Assembly (NCBI RefSeq): GCF_023336905.1
Contig: NZ_JAMBLS010000007.1
Span: 62,001 to 126,000, forward strand
Reading direction: 5' to 3'
DNA: 64,000 nucleotides
Source of the DNA: Bacteroides sp. ET71
GTDB taxonomy: Bacteria > Bacteroidota > Bacteroidia > Bacteroidales > Bacteroidaceae
Shown: in pieces, positions 42,223 to 51,322 of the stretch
Position numbering within the stretch: position 1 is the stretch's first letter
Layout of the letters: each line of letters starts with the position of its first letter
Notes under the pieces: generated by a model
Databases searched by the model: none
The model's input: the letters and a program-made list of their open reading frames with translations, nothing else
Told to the model about the DNA's origin: nothing
Made by a program: the position numbers and the translations under genes

Positions 42223-43145
42223 AAAAGATAACCTTATTTTCCGTGGCTCTTCTCGCATTGGCTGCCTGCCAAGACAGAGACAAGTATGATGCTACCGGCA
42301 TCTTCGAGGCCAATACCGTGACTGTATCTGCCGAAACAGGAGGCAAGCTCGTGACATTCGGCATAGAAGAAGGAGACAGCCTGATGGCCGGACAAACGGT
42401 CGGCTTAGTAGACACGACCCTGCTGTCGCTCCAACGGCAACAGTTCTGGAGTCAACAACGCTCTGCCGAAAAGTCATCGCCCGACATTGCTGCCCAAGCG
42501 GCAGCGTTGAGGTCGCAGATTGCCCACCAGCAAAACGAATGTGCACGCATCGCCCGTCTGCTGTCCGACGGTGCGGCCACTCCCAAACAAAGCGATGACG
42601 CGAGGGCGCAGCTAAACACCTTGCGCGGGCAACTGGAAGGCCTGCTATCTACCCTCGACAAAAACCGCTCCTCCATCACCGAAAGTGCCTTGGCCTTGCA
42701 ATACCAGAAGGAACAGGTCGAAGAGCAGATACGTAAGAGCCGCATCACGGCCCCGACCACCGGAACAGTCTTGGAGAAATATGCTGAACAAGGCGAATAT
42801 GCCACTCCGGGACGTCCGCTCTTCAAAATGGCCAACTTGGACGGAATCTACCTGCGGAGTTACTTCACGGCCTCGCAACTGGCCCACATCCACATTGGAC
42901 AAGCGGTAACCGTGATTGCCGATTTCGGCGGAGACGAACGGTATGAATATCCGGGCCGCATCACATGGATAGCGCAGGAAAGCGAGTTTACCCCCAAATC
43001 CATCCAGACGCAAGACTCAAGGGCCAACTTGGTCTATGCCGTAAAGGTTGCAGTGAAGAATGACGGCAGGTTGAAACTCGGCCAATACGGAGAGGTACGC
43101 ATAAGCCAAATGGAAGAAGCTTCCCTCCACAGTGACGAAGAATAG
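42219..43145 (+). CDS. HlyD/YhiI-type membrane-fusion lipoprotein
   Basis: 308 residues. Lipoprotein signal with LALAAC (Cys 17). Two lipoyl-type halves (ATGIFEANTVTVSAETGGKL, ITAPTTGTVLEKYAEQGEY) flank a helical hairpin near residues 75-165, then a beta-barrel (QAVTVIADFGGDERYEYPGRI). It bridges the ABC permeases and the TolC channel, as YhiI does in E. coli. The ABC gene begins after a 143-bp gap, the widest in the operon. Confidence 0.9.
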   Translation: MKKITLFSVALLALAACQDRDKYDATGIFEANTVTVSAETGGKLVTFGIEEGDSLMAGQTVGLVDTTLLSLQRQQFWSQQRSAEKSSPDIAAQAAALRSQIAHQQNECARIARLLSDGAATPKQSDDARAQLNTLRGQLEGLLSTLDKNRSSITESALALQYQKEQVEEQIRKSRITAPTTGTVLEKYAEQGEYATPGRPLFKMANLDGIYLRSYFTASQLAHIHIGQAVTVIADFGGDERYEYPGRITWIAQESEFTPKSIQTQDSRANLVYAVKVAVKNDGRLKLGQYGEVRISQMEEASLHSDEE

Positions 43146-43288
43146 CCCCCATGCCACGGATTTCCGGGAAAGGCAGTGCGGATTCCATCCTTCTGCAACA
43201 CCAAGGAAATGCCTTTCACTGCAAAGGACAGCCCGGAACAACCGGAAGCATGGACGTTGGTTATGGCAAATGAACTATCCATACGCTT

Positions 43289-44224
43289 ATGAGAAACATC
43301 ATAGACATCCAAAGACTCACGAAACGGTACGGGAAGTTGACGGCCCTCGACTCTGTGACACTCTCCATCGCCGAAGGCTCCCTGTTCGGCCTCATCGGGC
43401 CGGACGGCGCGGGCAAATCCACGTTGTACCAAATACTGACTACCCTGCTGACGCCTGATGAAGGCTCGGTCACCGTGGCGGGACTGGACGTGGTAAAGGA
43501 TTTCCGGCAACTGCGCACCGAAATCGGCTACATGCCGGAGAAATTCTCCCTCTATCCCGACCTCACCGTCCGCGAGAACCTGCACTTTTTCGCCTCGCTG
43601 TTCGGTGTGCGCGTAGAGGACAATTTCGACCTGATAGCTCCGATATTTGCTCAGTTGGAGAAATTCCCCAACCGCAGGGCAGGAGCTTTGTCGGGCGGCA
43701 TGAAGCAGAAACTGGCCCTTGCTTGCGCGTTGATACACCGGCCCAAAGTGCTGCTTTTAGACGAGCCGACCACCGGTGTGGATGCTGTGTCGAGAAGTGA
43801 GTTTTGGAACATGCTGACCACCTTGAAAGAACAAGGCATCACGATTCTCGTCTCCACTTCCTACATGGATGAGGCCGAGCGTTGCGGGCAGATTGCCCTG
43901 ATGAACAAAGGGAGAATCCTCGACATGAACACCCCGGCCAGGTTGATCGAAGGTATGGACAAGAACCTGTACAACGCATCGGCCGCAGACATGTACCCGT
44001 TGCTCAAAGCTTTGCGTGCTCTGCCGGACGTGGAGGATTGCTACACCTTCGGAGCCACACTGCACGTAGTAGCCCGCGACAACTTTAATCCTGATGCCGC
44101 GGTCGCCAAACTCCGCCGGGACGGACTGGCAGATGCCAGGATATATCCGGCCCGAGGAAATATTGAGGACTTGTTTATAAAATTAGCCAAGCATGATGAA
44201 CCAGACAATGACCTTGAAAAATAA
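43289..44224 (+). CDS. ABC transporter ATP-binding protein 1
   Basis: 311 residues. Walker A GPDGAGKST near residue 36, signature LSGGMKQKLALACAL near 132, Walker B VLLLDEPTTGVD. The Asp replacing the more usual Asn/Ser in GPDGAGKST is common in this family. A C-terminal extension of ~90 residues follows. It is equivalent to the first half of the fused YhiH/RbbA ATPase; here the halves are separate genes. It overlaps the next gene by 32 bp. Confidence 0.93.
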   Translation: MRNIIDIQRLTKRYGKLTALDSVTLSIAEGSLFGLIGPDGAGKSTLYQILTTLLTPDEGSVTVAGLDVVKDFRQLRTEIGYMPEKFSLYPDLTVRENLHFFASLFGVRVEDNFDLIAPIFAQLEKFPNRRAGALSGGMKQKLALACALIHRPKVLLLDEPTTGVDAVSRSEFWNMLTTLKEQGITILVSTSYMDEAERCGQIALMNKGRILDMNTPARLIEGMDKNLYNASAADMYPLLKALRALPDVEDCYTFGATLHVVARDNFNPDAAVAKLRRDGLADARIYPARGNIEDLFIKLAKHDEPDNDLEK

Positions 44225-44963
44225 AGAAGCCGTCATTTCGATAAAAGACCTGACCAAGAAATTCGGAGACTTCACCGCCGTGAATCACATCACCCTCCAG
44301 GTGCGGAGAGGCGAGATATTCGGATTCTTGGGGGCTAACGGCGCAGGCAAGACCACCGCCATGCGTATGTTGTGCGGACTCAGCTATCCCACGTCAGGCA
44401 GTGGCACCGTGGCCGGATACGACATCCTCAGCCAGGCGGAGGAAATCAAGCGCCACATCGGCTATATGAGCCAGAAATTTTCGCTATACGAAAACCTGAC
44501 CGTGTGGGAGAACCTGAAACTTTTCGCTACCATCTATGGCATGTCATCCTCCCAAATAAAGGAAAAGACCGATGCGGCTTTCCGGGCATTGGGCATGGAG
44601 AACATGCGGAATGTCATGGTCAAGGAAATTCCCCTCGGATGGAAACAGAAGCTCGCGTTCACCGCCGCTACCCTGCATGAACCGGACATCGTTTTCTTAG
44701 ACGAACCCACAGGAGGTGTTGACCCCGCTACCCGGCGCAAATTCTGGGAAATGATTTACCGGGCTTCGTCGGAAGGCATGACCGTCTTCGTGACCACTCA
44801 CTACCTGGACGAGGCGGAATATTGCCACCGCATCTCCATCATGGTGGACGGGCGCATCAAGGCGTTGGACAGCCCGGCAAGGCTGAAACAGCAATACCAG
44901 GCCGAGACGATGGACGAGGTGTTCAGAATCGTAGCCCAGGATGCCCAAAGAGGAGGAGACTAA
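44193..44963 (+). CDS. ABC transporter ATP-binding protein 2, altered signature motif
   Basis: 256 residues. Walker A GANGAGKTT near residue 46 and Walker B IVFLDEPTGGVDP are intact, but the ABC signature LSGGQ is replaced by PLGWKQKLAF, so its composite ATP site may be weak. The same kind of change is seen in the second half of YhiH/RbbA-like ATPases. It likely pairs with ATPase 1 as a heterodimer with one strong and one weak site. Start ATG at 44193 overlaps the preceding gene by 32 bp; an ATG at 44208 is an alternative. Confidence 0.9.
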   Translation: MMNQTMTLKNKEAVISIKDLTKKFGDFTAVNHITLQVRRGEIFGFLGANGAGKTTAMRMLCGLSYPTSGSGTVAGYDILSQAEEIKRHIGYMSQKFSLYENLTVWENLKLFATIYGMSSSQIKEKTDAAFRALGMENMRNVMVKEIPLGWKQKLAFTAATLHEPDIVFLDEPTGGVDPATRRKFWEMIYRASSEGMTVFVTTHYLDEAEYCHRISIMVDGRIKALDSPARLKQQYQAETMDEVFRIVAQDAQRGGD

Positions 44964-45092
44964 TTTCAGGAAGAATAAAACACTCGGAATAGAGAGGCAC
45001 CGGAAAGCAGCTACCGCATATTCCTCCCTTCTTTATCCCCATGCCCGGTTTTTCATTCTTCATCATTCATTGCTTAATTCTTTATTAAAAAA

Positions 45093-46139
45093 ATGTCGAT
45101 ATTCCAATCACTCATCAAGAAAGAGGTGCTGCACCTCCTGCGCGACTCCCGCACCACCCTGGTGGTGCTGGTCATACCTGCCGTGCTGCTGTTGTTGTTC
45201 GGGTTCGCCATATCTACCGAGGTCAATAACGTACGGATTGTGGCCGTGGCAGAACAACACACCGACGAGACCCGGCAGATGATAGACCGTTTCCGCGCCA
45301 ACTCCTATTTCACGTTCGAAGGCATGGTGCCCTACCACGAGGTGGAGAATCTCTTGCGGAAAGGGAAAGCGGATGCCGCCGTCATCTTCCGTGTGGAAGA
45401 CGGGAAGTTGACGCACCAAGTCATTGTGGATGCTTCCAACACCACCTTGGCACAGACTGCTACAGCCTATATCGAGAGCGTCATGGGCCAAGGAACCAAC
45501 GTGCCCGTCGTGACCAACACGCTCTACAACCCGCAACTGAAGAGTGCGTACCACTTCGTCCCCGGCATCATGGGCATGATATTCATACTGATTTGCGCCA
45601 TGATGACCTCTGTCTCGATTGTCAGCGAGAAGGAGACGGGAACCATGAACCTGCTGCTGGTATCTCCCGTGCGTCCACGGACAATTATCTTAGGCAAATT
45701 GGTGCCCTATTTCCTGTTGTCGTGCCTCATACTGGTATTGATCCTGCTGCTGGGCTATACCGTGCTGGAGCTTCCCTTCTCCACAGGCATCATACATGTC
45801 GTATGGCTCAGCATCCTTTACATCATCTTGGCGCTGGCCTTGGGGCTGCTTATATCCACGATAGCTGCCACGCAGGTCTCCGCCCTGTTGGTTTCCGGCG
45901 TGATGTTTATGATTCCGGTCGTCCTGCTGTCCGGCATGATTTTTCCGGTGGAAAACATGCCTTTAGTCCTGCAATGGTTCTCGTGCATCATCCCGGCCCG
46001 CTGGTACATCTCTGCCATGCGTGTCCTGATGATCCAGCAGCTTCCCGTCGGCTACGTCCTGACCGAAGTGCTGGTCTTGTCGGGCATGACAACGGTTGTG
46101 CTGGCCTTGGCCATCAAGAAGTTTAACACGAAACAATGA
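45093..46139 (+). CDS. ABC-2 type permease 1
   Basis: 348 residues. One TM helix near residues 25-42 (VVLVIPAVLLLLFGFAIS), a periplasmic domain of ~130 residues, then five TM helices from ~170. The motif SVSIVSEKETGTMNLLLVSPVRP before TM3 is the ABC-2 hallmark. It forms a heterodimer with the next gene. The ATG is 129 bp past ATPase 2, and a poly-A stretch precedes it. Confidence 0.92.
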   Translation: MSIFQSLIKKEVLHLLRDSRTTLVVLVIPAVLLLLFGFAISTEVNNVRIVAVAEQHTDETRQMIDRFRANSYFTFEGMVPYHEVENLLRKGKADAAVIFRVEDGKLTHQVIVDASNTTLAQTATAYIESVMGQGTNVPVVTNTLYNPQLKSAYHFVPGIMGMIFILICAMMTSVSIVSEKETGTMNLLLVSPVRPRTIILGKLVPYFLLSCLILVLILLLGYTVLELPFSTGIIHVVWLSILYIILALALGLLISTIAATQVSALLVSGVMFMIPVVLLSGMIFPVENMPLVLQWFSCIIPARWYISAMRVLMIQQLPVGYVLTEVLVLSGMTTVVLALAIKKFNTKQ

Positions 46140-46146
46140 ACGCACT

Positions 46147-47259
46147 ATGAACGCAAAGACTTTGAAAATATTGCTCTGGAAAGAAGTTACGCAAATCAAG
46201 CGCAACCCCCTTATACGGTATGTGTCTTTTGTCATGCCCATTCTGGTCATGTCCATCATTCCGTTGGTGGCTACACTCGACGTGAAAGATGTGGGCGTGG
46301 CTGTAGTGGACAACGACCACACGGTATTGTCACGGCGCCTGATAGCCGACATGGATGCCTCCGAATACCTGTCGGTGACGGGCTGCCACTCCAGTTACGA
46401 CGAAGCCTTCCGGCAGATAGAAACAGGCGAGGCGGATGTGCTGGTCACCATTCCGAAAGATTACTCGAAGGACTTGGCCAACGGCGGAAGGCCGAAGCTG
46501 GACTTGAGGGCCAACGGAGTAAACGCCACTAAAGGAACATTGGGGGCGCAATATGCCACGCTGTCCATAGCCCACACTCTTGCGCAATGGCAGTCGGAAG
46601 CCGGTATCAGCCTGCCCCAAGCGACAGCGAACAGCACGGTGAACCTCTACAACCCTACGCTCAACTTCCGCAACTACATGATACCCGCCCTCATGGTCGT
46701 GTTGCTCATCATCATCTGCGGCTTCCTGCCCACCCTCAACTTGGTCAGCGAGAAAGAAACAGGGACTATAGAGGCCATGAACGTCACGCCGGTGGGGAGG
46801 CTGGAATTTGTCTTGTCGAAGCTGATTCCCTACTGGGTTGTAGGCATCTTGGTCGTCACGGTGGGAATGCTCATCGGCTGGCTGATTTACGGCTTAGTGC
46901 CGGAAGGGAATATCTTCAACATCTATCTGGCAGCCATCCTGTTCAGCCTCGTCATGTCCGGCCTCGGTGTGTCCATCGCCAACCGCTCATCCACCATCCT
47001 GCAAAGCATCTTCCAGATGTTCGCCTTCATCGTCATCTTCCAGCTCATGGGTGGTCTGTTCACCCCCATCGCTTCCATGCCCCAATGGGCACAGTACATT
47101 ACCTACGCCATCCCGCCCCGCTATTTCATCGAAATCATGCGTTCGGTCTACCTGAAAGGGGCTACCTTGGCCGACCTTTGGGTGCCCTACACGGCCTTGT
47201 CCGCCTTTGCGGGATTGCTTTGCCTCGTAGCCGCCCGGACCTATCGGAAAAGGACATAG
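46147..47259 (+). CDS. ABC-2 type permease 2
   Basis: 370 residues. Same layout as permease 1: N-terminal helix, periplasmic domain, five C-terminal TM helices, and NLVSEKETGTIEAMNVTPVGR. Paralogue of the preceding gene, as YhhJ-like pairs are. It is the last gene of the exporter, 7 bp after permease 1. Substrate unknown: relatives export drugs, detergents or bile-like compounds. Confidence 0.92.
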   Translation: MNAKTLKILLWKEVTQIKRNPLIRYVSFVMPILVMSIIPLVATLDVKDVGVAVVDNDHTVLSRRLIADMDASEYLSVTGCHSSYDEAFRQIETGEADVLVTIPKDYSKDLANGGRPKLDLRANGVNATKGTLGAQYATLSIAHTLAQWQSEAGISLPQATANSTVNLYNPTLNFRNYMIPALMVVLLIIICGFLPTLNLVSEKETGTIEAMNVTPVGRLEFVLSKLIPYWVVGILVVTVGMLIGWLIYGLVPEGNIFNIYLAAILFSLVMSGLGVSIANRSSTILQSIFQMFAFIVIFQLMGGLFTPIASMPQWAQYITYAIPPRYFIEIMRSVYLKGATLADLWVPYTALSAFAGLLCLVAARTYRKRT

Positions 47260-47375
47260 GCCCTTGCCTTCCTGAGGGTAGCGCTATGAGGGCACCTCAA
47301 AAAGGAGAAACGCTATCATTAGTTTCGCTCAAAACCTCTTTTGAATATTTCATTGAGGTATAGTCTGTCGGGCTG

Positions 47376-47442
47376 AACGTATGTGAAGCATCTCCCAGCC
47401 CTCCAAGCAAGCAGGAGATTCTTCACTTCGTTCAGGATGACA
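47376..47442. repeat. diverged hairpin element (relative of the 140-bp element)
   Basis: CTGAACG-ATGTGAAGCATCTCC faces GGAGATTCTTCACTTCGTTCAG on the other side of a short GC-rich loop, and the ends read TGTC...ATGACA. It resembles the ends of the 140-bp element (TGTCAT...ATGACA; GGAGAT) and lies in the 289-bp gap between the exporter and cmk. That gap holds no gene. Confidence 0.6.
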
Positions 47443-47524
47443 GCGCAAAAGGATACAGGATAGTTCATTTGGATACAGCCTCATAGATTTTGCCCGCCGA
47501 GGTAGATTATTGGAAGATAATCCG

Positions 47525-47532
47525 TACCTTTG
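47525..47532 (+). promoter_or_regulatory. -7 box of cmk
   Basis: TACCTTTG, 16 bp before the cmk ATG; no standard -33 box. Confidence 0.45.
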
Positions 47533-47548
47533 ACAAAAATTTCAGCAC

Positions 47549-48241
47549 ATGAAAAAGATAACCATTGCAATCGACGGCTTCTCCTCTTGCGGGAAAAGCA
47601 CCATGGCCAAAGACCTGGCACGGGAAATAGGCTACATCTACATCGACAGCGGCGCCATGTACCGCGCCGTCACCCTCTTCTGCCTGGACAACGGTCTGTT
47701 CACGGGAGATGATATCGACACTGAACGGCTGGAACAGGAAATGGGAAACATCCGCATCTCTTTCCGCCTGAACCCGGAAACGGGAAGGCCGGACACTTAC
47801 CTGAACGGCGTCAACGTAGAAAACCGCATCCGCAGCATGGAAGTATCGGCACACGTCAGCCCCGTGGCTGCCCTGCCATTCGTGCGGCAAGCCCTCGTGG
47901 CCCAGCAGCAACAGATGGGACGCGAAAAAGGCATCGTAATGGACGGGAGAGACATCGGCACGACGGTCTTCCCCGATGCCGAACTGAAGGTGTTCGTCAC
48001 CGCTTCGCCGGAGATACGTGCCCAACGCCGCTACGACGAGCTGAAAGCCAAGGGACAACCGGCTGACTACGAAGACATACTGGCCAACGTGAAACAACGC
48101 GACGACATTGACCAACACCGCGCCGTCAGCCCCCTGCGCCGTGCCGACGATGCCCTGCTGCTGGACAACAGCCATCTGACCATAGCCGAACAAAAGGCAT
48201 GGCTGATAGAACAGTATCGCCGGACGTGCGGATTATCGTGA
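47549..48241 (+). CDS. cmk: cytidylate kinase
   Basis: 230 residues. Phosphorylates CMP/dCMP. P-loop [15 protein letters not shown] at residues 8-22, then [16 protein letters not shown], the CMP-binding extra domain ([27 protein letters not shown]) and [17 protein letters not shown]. Full length. ispH follows after a hairpin-rich 146-bp gap. Confidence 0.96.
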   Translation: MKKITIAIDGFSSCGKSTMAKDLAREIGYIYIDSGAMYRAVTLFCLDNGLFTGDDIDTERLEQEMGNIRISFRLNPETGRPDTYLNGVNVENRIRSMEVSAHVSPVAALPFVRQALVAQQQQMGREKGIVMDGRDIGTTVFPDAELKVFVTASPEIRAQRRYDELKAKGQPADYEDILANVKQRDDIDQHRAVSPLRRADDALLLDNSHLTIAEQKAWLIEQYRRTCGLS

Positions 48242-48263
48242 CGCAGCAAACAGGCTTCCAATT

Positions 48264-48323
48264 CCTACCTGCTCCCTACCTCGTCCCTGTCTATACACAA
48301 GGACCAGGTAGGGAGCAGGTAGG
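48264..48323. repeat. 18-bp inverted repeat between cmk and ispH
   Basis: CCTACCTGCTCCCTACCT (48264-48281) has its exact complement at 48306-48323, separated by 24 bp. Each arm itself holds a direct repeat (CTACCT ... CTACCT). No T-run follows, so it is not a normal terminator; in mRNA it would form a stable stem between cmk and ispH. Confidence 0.8.
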
Positions 48324-48387
48324 GAGGAGAAACGAATCTGGTATAAAGATGGCAGGAAAACAAAAAGAATCAGACCGGGAAAAATGT

Positions 48388-49269
48388 ATGGCAAACGTAA
48401 CAATAGAAATAGACAAAGGCTCGGGGTTTTGCTTCGGCGTGGTAAACGCCATCCGCAAAGCAGAAGAAGAACTGGCAAAAGGCGGAACACTCTATTGCCT
48501 GGGAGACATTGTGCACAACAGCCGCGAAGTAGAGCGCCTGAAGGCCATGGGATTAGTGACCATCAACCACGAAGAGTTCGGCCGCCTGCACGATGCCAAA
48601 GTGCTGCTCAGGGCACACGGTGAGCCGCCCGAAACGTATGAGACCGCACAAAGGAACAACATCGAAATCATAGATGCCACCTGCCCTGTGGTGCTGCAAC
48701 TGCAAAAACGCATTAAGCAGGAATACAACCGCGACGACGATTCGGAGAAACAAATCGTCATCTACGGGAAAAGCGGACATGCCGAGGTGTTGGGGCTGGT
48801 AGGCCAGACGGCAGGGCATGCCATCGTGATAGAAAGCCTGGAGGAAACCAAACAACTGGATTTCAACAAAAGCATACGGCTGTATTCGCAGACTACAAAA
48901 TCCTTGCATGAGTTCCGCGAGATTGTGGAATATATCCGGGAACACATGGCACCGGGGGTGACATTCCAATATTACGATACCATCTGCCGGCAAGTGGCCA
49001 ACCGGATTCCAAACATCCGCGAGTTTGCGGCCTCACACGACTTGATTTTCTTCGTCAGTGGCAAGAAAAGCTCCAATGGCAAGATGCTGTTCAGCGAATG
49101 TCTGAAAGTAAATCCCAACTCACACCTGATTGACAGCGCCACAGAAATAGACAACTCGCTATTGGAGGGGGCTGAATCCATCGGTGTGTGCGGTGCCACC
49201 TCGACTCCGAAGTGGCTGATGGAAGAGATATCAGAAGCCATCCACGCCTTCTATGCCTCCAAGGAATAA
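48388..49269 (+). CDS. ispH: 4-hydroxy-3-methylbut-2-enyl diphosphate reductase
   Basis: 293 residues. Last step of the non-mevalonate isoprenoid pathway, an Fe-S enzyme. The three cluster cysteines are present: GFCFGV at residue 15, DATCPVV near 95 and GVCGATSTP near 268; the substrate-binding His of VHNS and AHGE and the catalytic Glu region lie between. The ATG at 48388 gives the family N-terminus; the in-frame ATG at 48349 would add 13 residues not typical of IspH. Confidence 0.96.
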   Translation: MANVTIEIDKGSGFCFGVVNAIRKAEEELAKGGTLYCLGDIVHNSREVERLKAMGLVTINHEEFGRLHDAKVLLRAHGEPPETYETAQRNNIEIIDATCPVVLQLQKRIKQEYNRDDDSEKQIVIYGKSGHAEVLGLVGQTAGHAIVIESLEETKQLDFNKSIRLYSQTTKSLHEFREIVEYIREHMAPGVTFQYYDTICRQVANRIPNIREFAASHDLIFFVSGKKSSNGKMLFSECLKVNPNSHLIDSATEIDNSLLEGAESIGVCGATSTPKWLMEEISEAIHAFYASKE

Positions 49270-49299
49270 AATCTCCTTTCAGGAACAGGCAAGAATGAA

Positions 49300-49439
49300 A
49301 GCCTGTTTAACAATCGCTCTCTCTGTCATGTTGAGCAAGCGGAGCGGAGTCGAAACATCTCCCTAATGCTTTTCAGGCGCGTAGTGAGGTCCCTCGACTG
49401 TGCTCGGGATGACAGGAAAATGAATTTTAAACAGGTTCT
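49300..49439 (-). repeat. 140-bp dispersed element, copy A (left of pfkA)
   Basis: Bounded by AGCCTGTTTAA (49300) and TTAAACAGGTTCT (49439), imperfect terminal inverted repeats, with inner inverted ends TGTCAT and ATGACA. Reverse-complementing it gives copy B with only about six differences over ~130 bp. No coding capacity. MITE-like. Confidence 0.85.
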
Positions 49440-49494
49440 GAAGTTGAAATAACATTTTAATGTAAAATAACAGCAGGCAACTTTAGCTTTTTCG

Positions 49495-49502
49495 TATCTT
49501 TG
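49495..49502 (+). promoter_or_regulatory. -7 box of pfkA
   Basis: TATCTTTG, 58 bp before the ATG. It lies inside the segment bounded by copies A and B, so it would move with pfkA in any inversion. Confidence 0.5.
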
Positions 49503-49560
49503 CAGGGTCGGAAAAACGAATTGACCGGAAGACAATAATTAATCCTAAAATAAATACATC

Positions 49561-50541
49561 ATGGGAGCAGTTAAATGCATAGGTATTTTGACGTCGGGAG
49601 GTGATGCCCCCGGCATGAACGCCGCCATCCGCGCCGTGACGCGTGCCGCCATTTACAACGGACTGAGCGTAAAAGGCATATACAGAGGATACAAAGGATT
49701 GGTGACGGGAGAAATCAAGGAATTCAAAAGCCAGAATGTAAGCAACATCATCCAATTGGGCGGAACCATCCTGAAGACAGCCCGTTGCAAGGAGTTCTGT
49801 ACGCCCGAAGGCCGGCAGACAGCCTATGACAACATGAAAAAAGAAGGCATCGACGCACTGGTCATCATCGGTGGAGACGGTTCGCTGACAGGCGCACGTA
49901 TCTTTGCCGAAGAGTTTGATGTGCCTTGCATCGGTTTGCCGGGTACCATCGACAATGACTTGTATGGCACCGATACGACCATCGGATATGACACGGCACT
50001 GAACACGATTCTGGATGCCGTAGACAAGATTCGCGACACAGCCACGTCGCACGAACGTCTGTTCTTCGTTGAAGTGATGGGACGTGACGCCGGTTTCCTG
50101 GCCTTGAACGGAGCTATTGCTTCCGGAGCGGAAGCAGCCATTATCCCCGAGTTCAGCACGGAAGTAGACCAATTGGAAGAATTTATCAAAAACGGTTTCC
50201 GCAAGTCGAAAAACAGCAGCATCGTACTGGTGGCAGAAAGTGAACTGACAGGTGGTGCCATGCACTATGCCGAACGCGTGAAGAATGAATACCCGCAATA
50301 TGACGTACGTGTAACAATTCTGGGACACTTGCAACGCGGCGGAAGCCCGACGGCCCACGACCGTATCCTGGCCAGCCGCCTGGGTGCCGCAGCCATCGAC
50401 GCCATCATGGAGGGACAGCGCAACGTGATGATTGGCATCGACCACGACGAAGTGGTGTATGTACCTTTCATCAAAGCTATCAAAAAAGACAAGCCAATCA
50501 AGAAAGAGTTGGTGAACGTCCTTCGTGAATTGTCTATCTAA
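49561..50541 (+). CDS. pfkA: ATP-dependent 6-phosphofructokinase
   Basis: 326 residues. Glycolytic phosphorylation of fructose 6-phosphate. Motifs: [19 protein letters not shown] (ATP loop), [17 protein letters not shown] (catalytic Asp), [21 protein letters not shown] and [16 protein letters not shown] (effector/F6P). A Gly at the position of the GGDGS motif, in place of Asp, marks ATP rather than pyrophosphate use. Promoter at 49495-49502; terminator at 50571-50599. Confidence 0.96.
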   Translation: MGAVKCIGILTSGGDAPGMNAAIRAVTRAAIYNGLSVKGIYRGYKGLVTGEIKEFKSQNVSNIIQLGGTILKTARCKEFCTPEGRQTAYDNMKKEGIDALVIIGGDGSLTGARIFAEEFDVPCIGLPGTIDNDLYGTDTTIGYDTALNTILDAVDKIRDTATSHERLFFVEVMGRDAGFLALNGAIASGAEAAIIPEFSTEVDQLEEFIKNGFRKSKNSSIVLVAESELTGGAMHYAERVKNEYPQYDVRVTILGHLQRGGSPTAHDRILASRLGAAAIDAIMEGQRNVMIGIDHDEVVYVPFIKAIKKDKPIKKELVNVLRELSI

Positions 50542-50570
50542 AATTACAGATATACTGATAACTAAAAAGT

Positions 50571-50599
50571 AAAAGCATCCCTTGTGGATGCTTTTTTTA
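50571..50599 (+). terminator. pfkA terminator
   Basis: AAAAGCATCC-CTTGT-GGATGCTTTTTTT: stem of 8-10 bp, loop of five and a T-run of seven. Confidence 0.9.
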
Positions 50600-50601
50600 A
50601 G

Positions 50602-50741
50602 AGCTTGTTTAAAATTCATTTTCCTGTCATCCCGAGCGTAGTCGAGGGATCTCACTACGCGCCTGAAAAGTATTAGGGAGATGTTTCGACTCCGCTCCGC
50701 TTGCTCAACATGACAGAGAGAGCGATTTTTTAACAGGTTCT
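50602..50741 (+). repeat. 140-bp dispersed element, copy B (right of pfkA)
   Basis: Inverted relative to copy A, starting AGCTTGTTTAAAA and ending TTAACAGGTTCT. Contains CCTGTCATCCCGAGC near the left and CTCAACATGACAG near the right. Ends 17 bp before the flavin reductase start, so it lies between promoter-less DNA and that gene. Confidence 0.85.
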
Positions 50742-50758
50742 AAAACCATCAAAAATCT

Positions 50759-51322
50759 ATGAGAAAGAATTTTGGAGCCAAACCGTGGACATATCCACAA
50801 CCCGTTTTTATAGTAGGGACATTTGATGAAGAGGGACGACCCAATGCCATGAATGCAGCCTGGGGTGGTATCGATTATGATGACCAAATCAATCTGTGCC
50901 TCAGTGCAGGCCATAAAACAGTGAAAAACTTGCTGGCTACACGTGCCTTTACCGTCAGCATGGGAACCGTAGAACAACTGGTGGCCTGTGATTACGTAGG
51001 TATCGTGTCGGGCAACAAGGAAGCAGAGAAATTTGCCAAAGCAGGTTTCCATGCCGTAAAGTCCGAATTTGTCAATGCACCTCTTATCGAAGAATTGCCG
51101 ATGGCCGTAGAATGTGAACTTATTTCATACGACGCAGAGACATGCCATCTGGTTGGCCGCATCGTCAATGTATCGGCCGACGAGTGCATCCTGGATGAGC
51201 AGGGCAAGATAGACCCCGACAAATTACATGCTTTGACGTTTGACCCTGTACACAATGCATATTTGGCAATAGGTGAAAAAGTCGGCAATGCTTTCAGAGA
51301 CGGCTTGAAACTAAAGGCATGA
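50759..51322 (+). CDS. flavin reductase-like FMN-binding split-barrel protein
   Basis: 187 residues. Opens with KPWTYPQPVFIVGTFDEEGRPNAMNAAWGGI, the flavin-reductase-domain start, followed by LCLSAGHKTVKNLLATRAFTVSMG (flavin phosphate region). No signal. Its stop overlaps the next gene's start (ATGA). Likely FMN-bound reductase; substrate unknown. Confidence 0.9.
   Translation: MRKNFGAKPWTYPQPVFIVGTFDEEGRPNAMNAAWGGIDYDDQINLCLSAGHKTVKNLLATRAFTVSMGTVEQLVACDYVGIVSGNKEAEKFAKAGFHAVKSEFVNAPLIEELPMAVECELISYDAETCHLVGRIVNVSADECILDEQGKIDPDKLHALTFDPVHNAYLAIGEKVGNAFRDGLKLKA

Noticed and set aside
43146-43288. Extra gene in the 143-bp gap between HlyD-type protein and ATPase 1
   Set aside because: No frame of useful length and no motif; only weak inverted sequences (AAAGGCAGTG and CACTGCAAAG).
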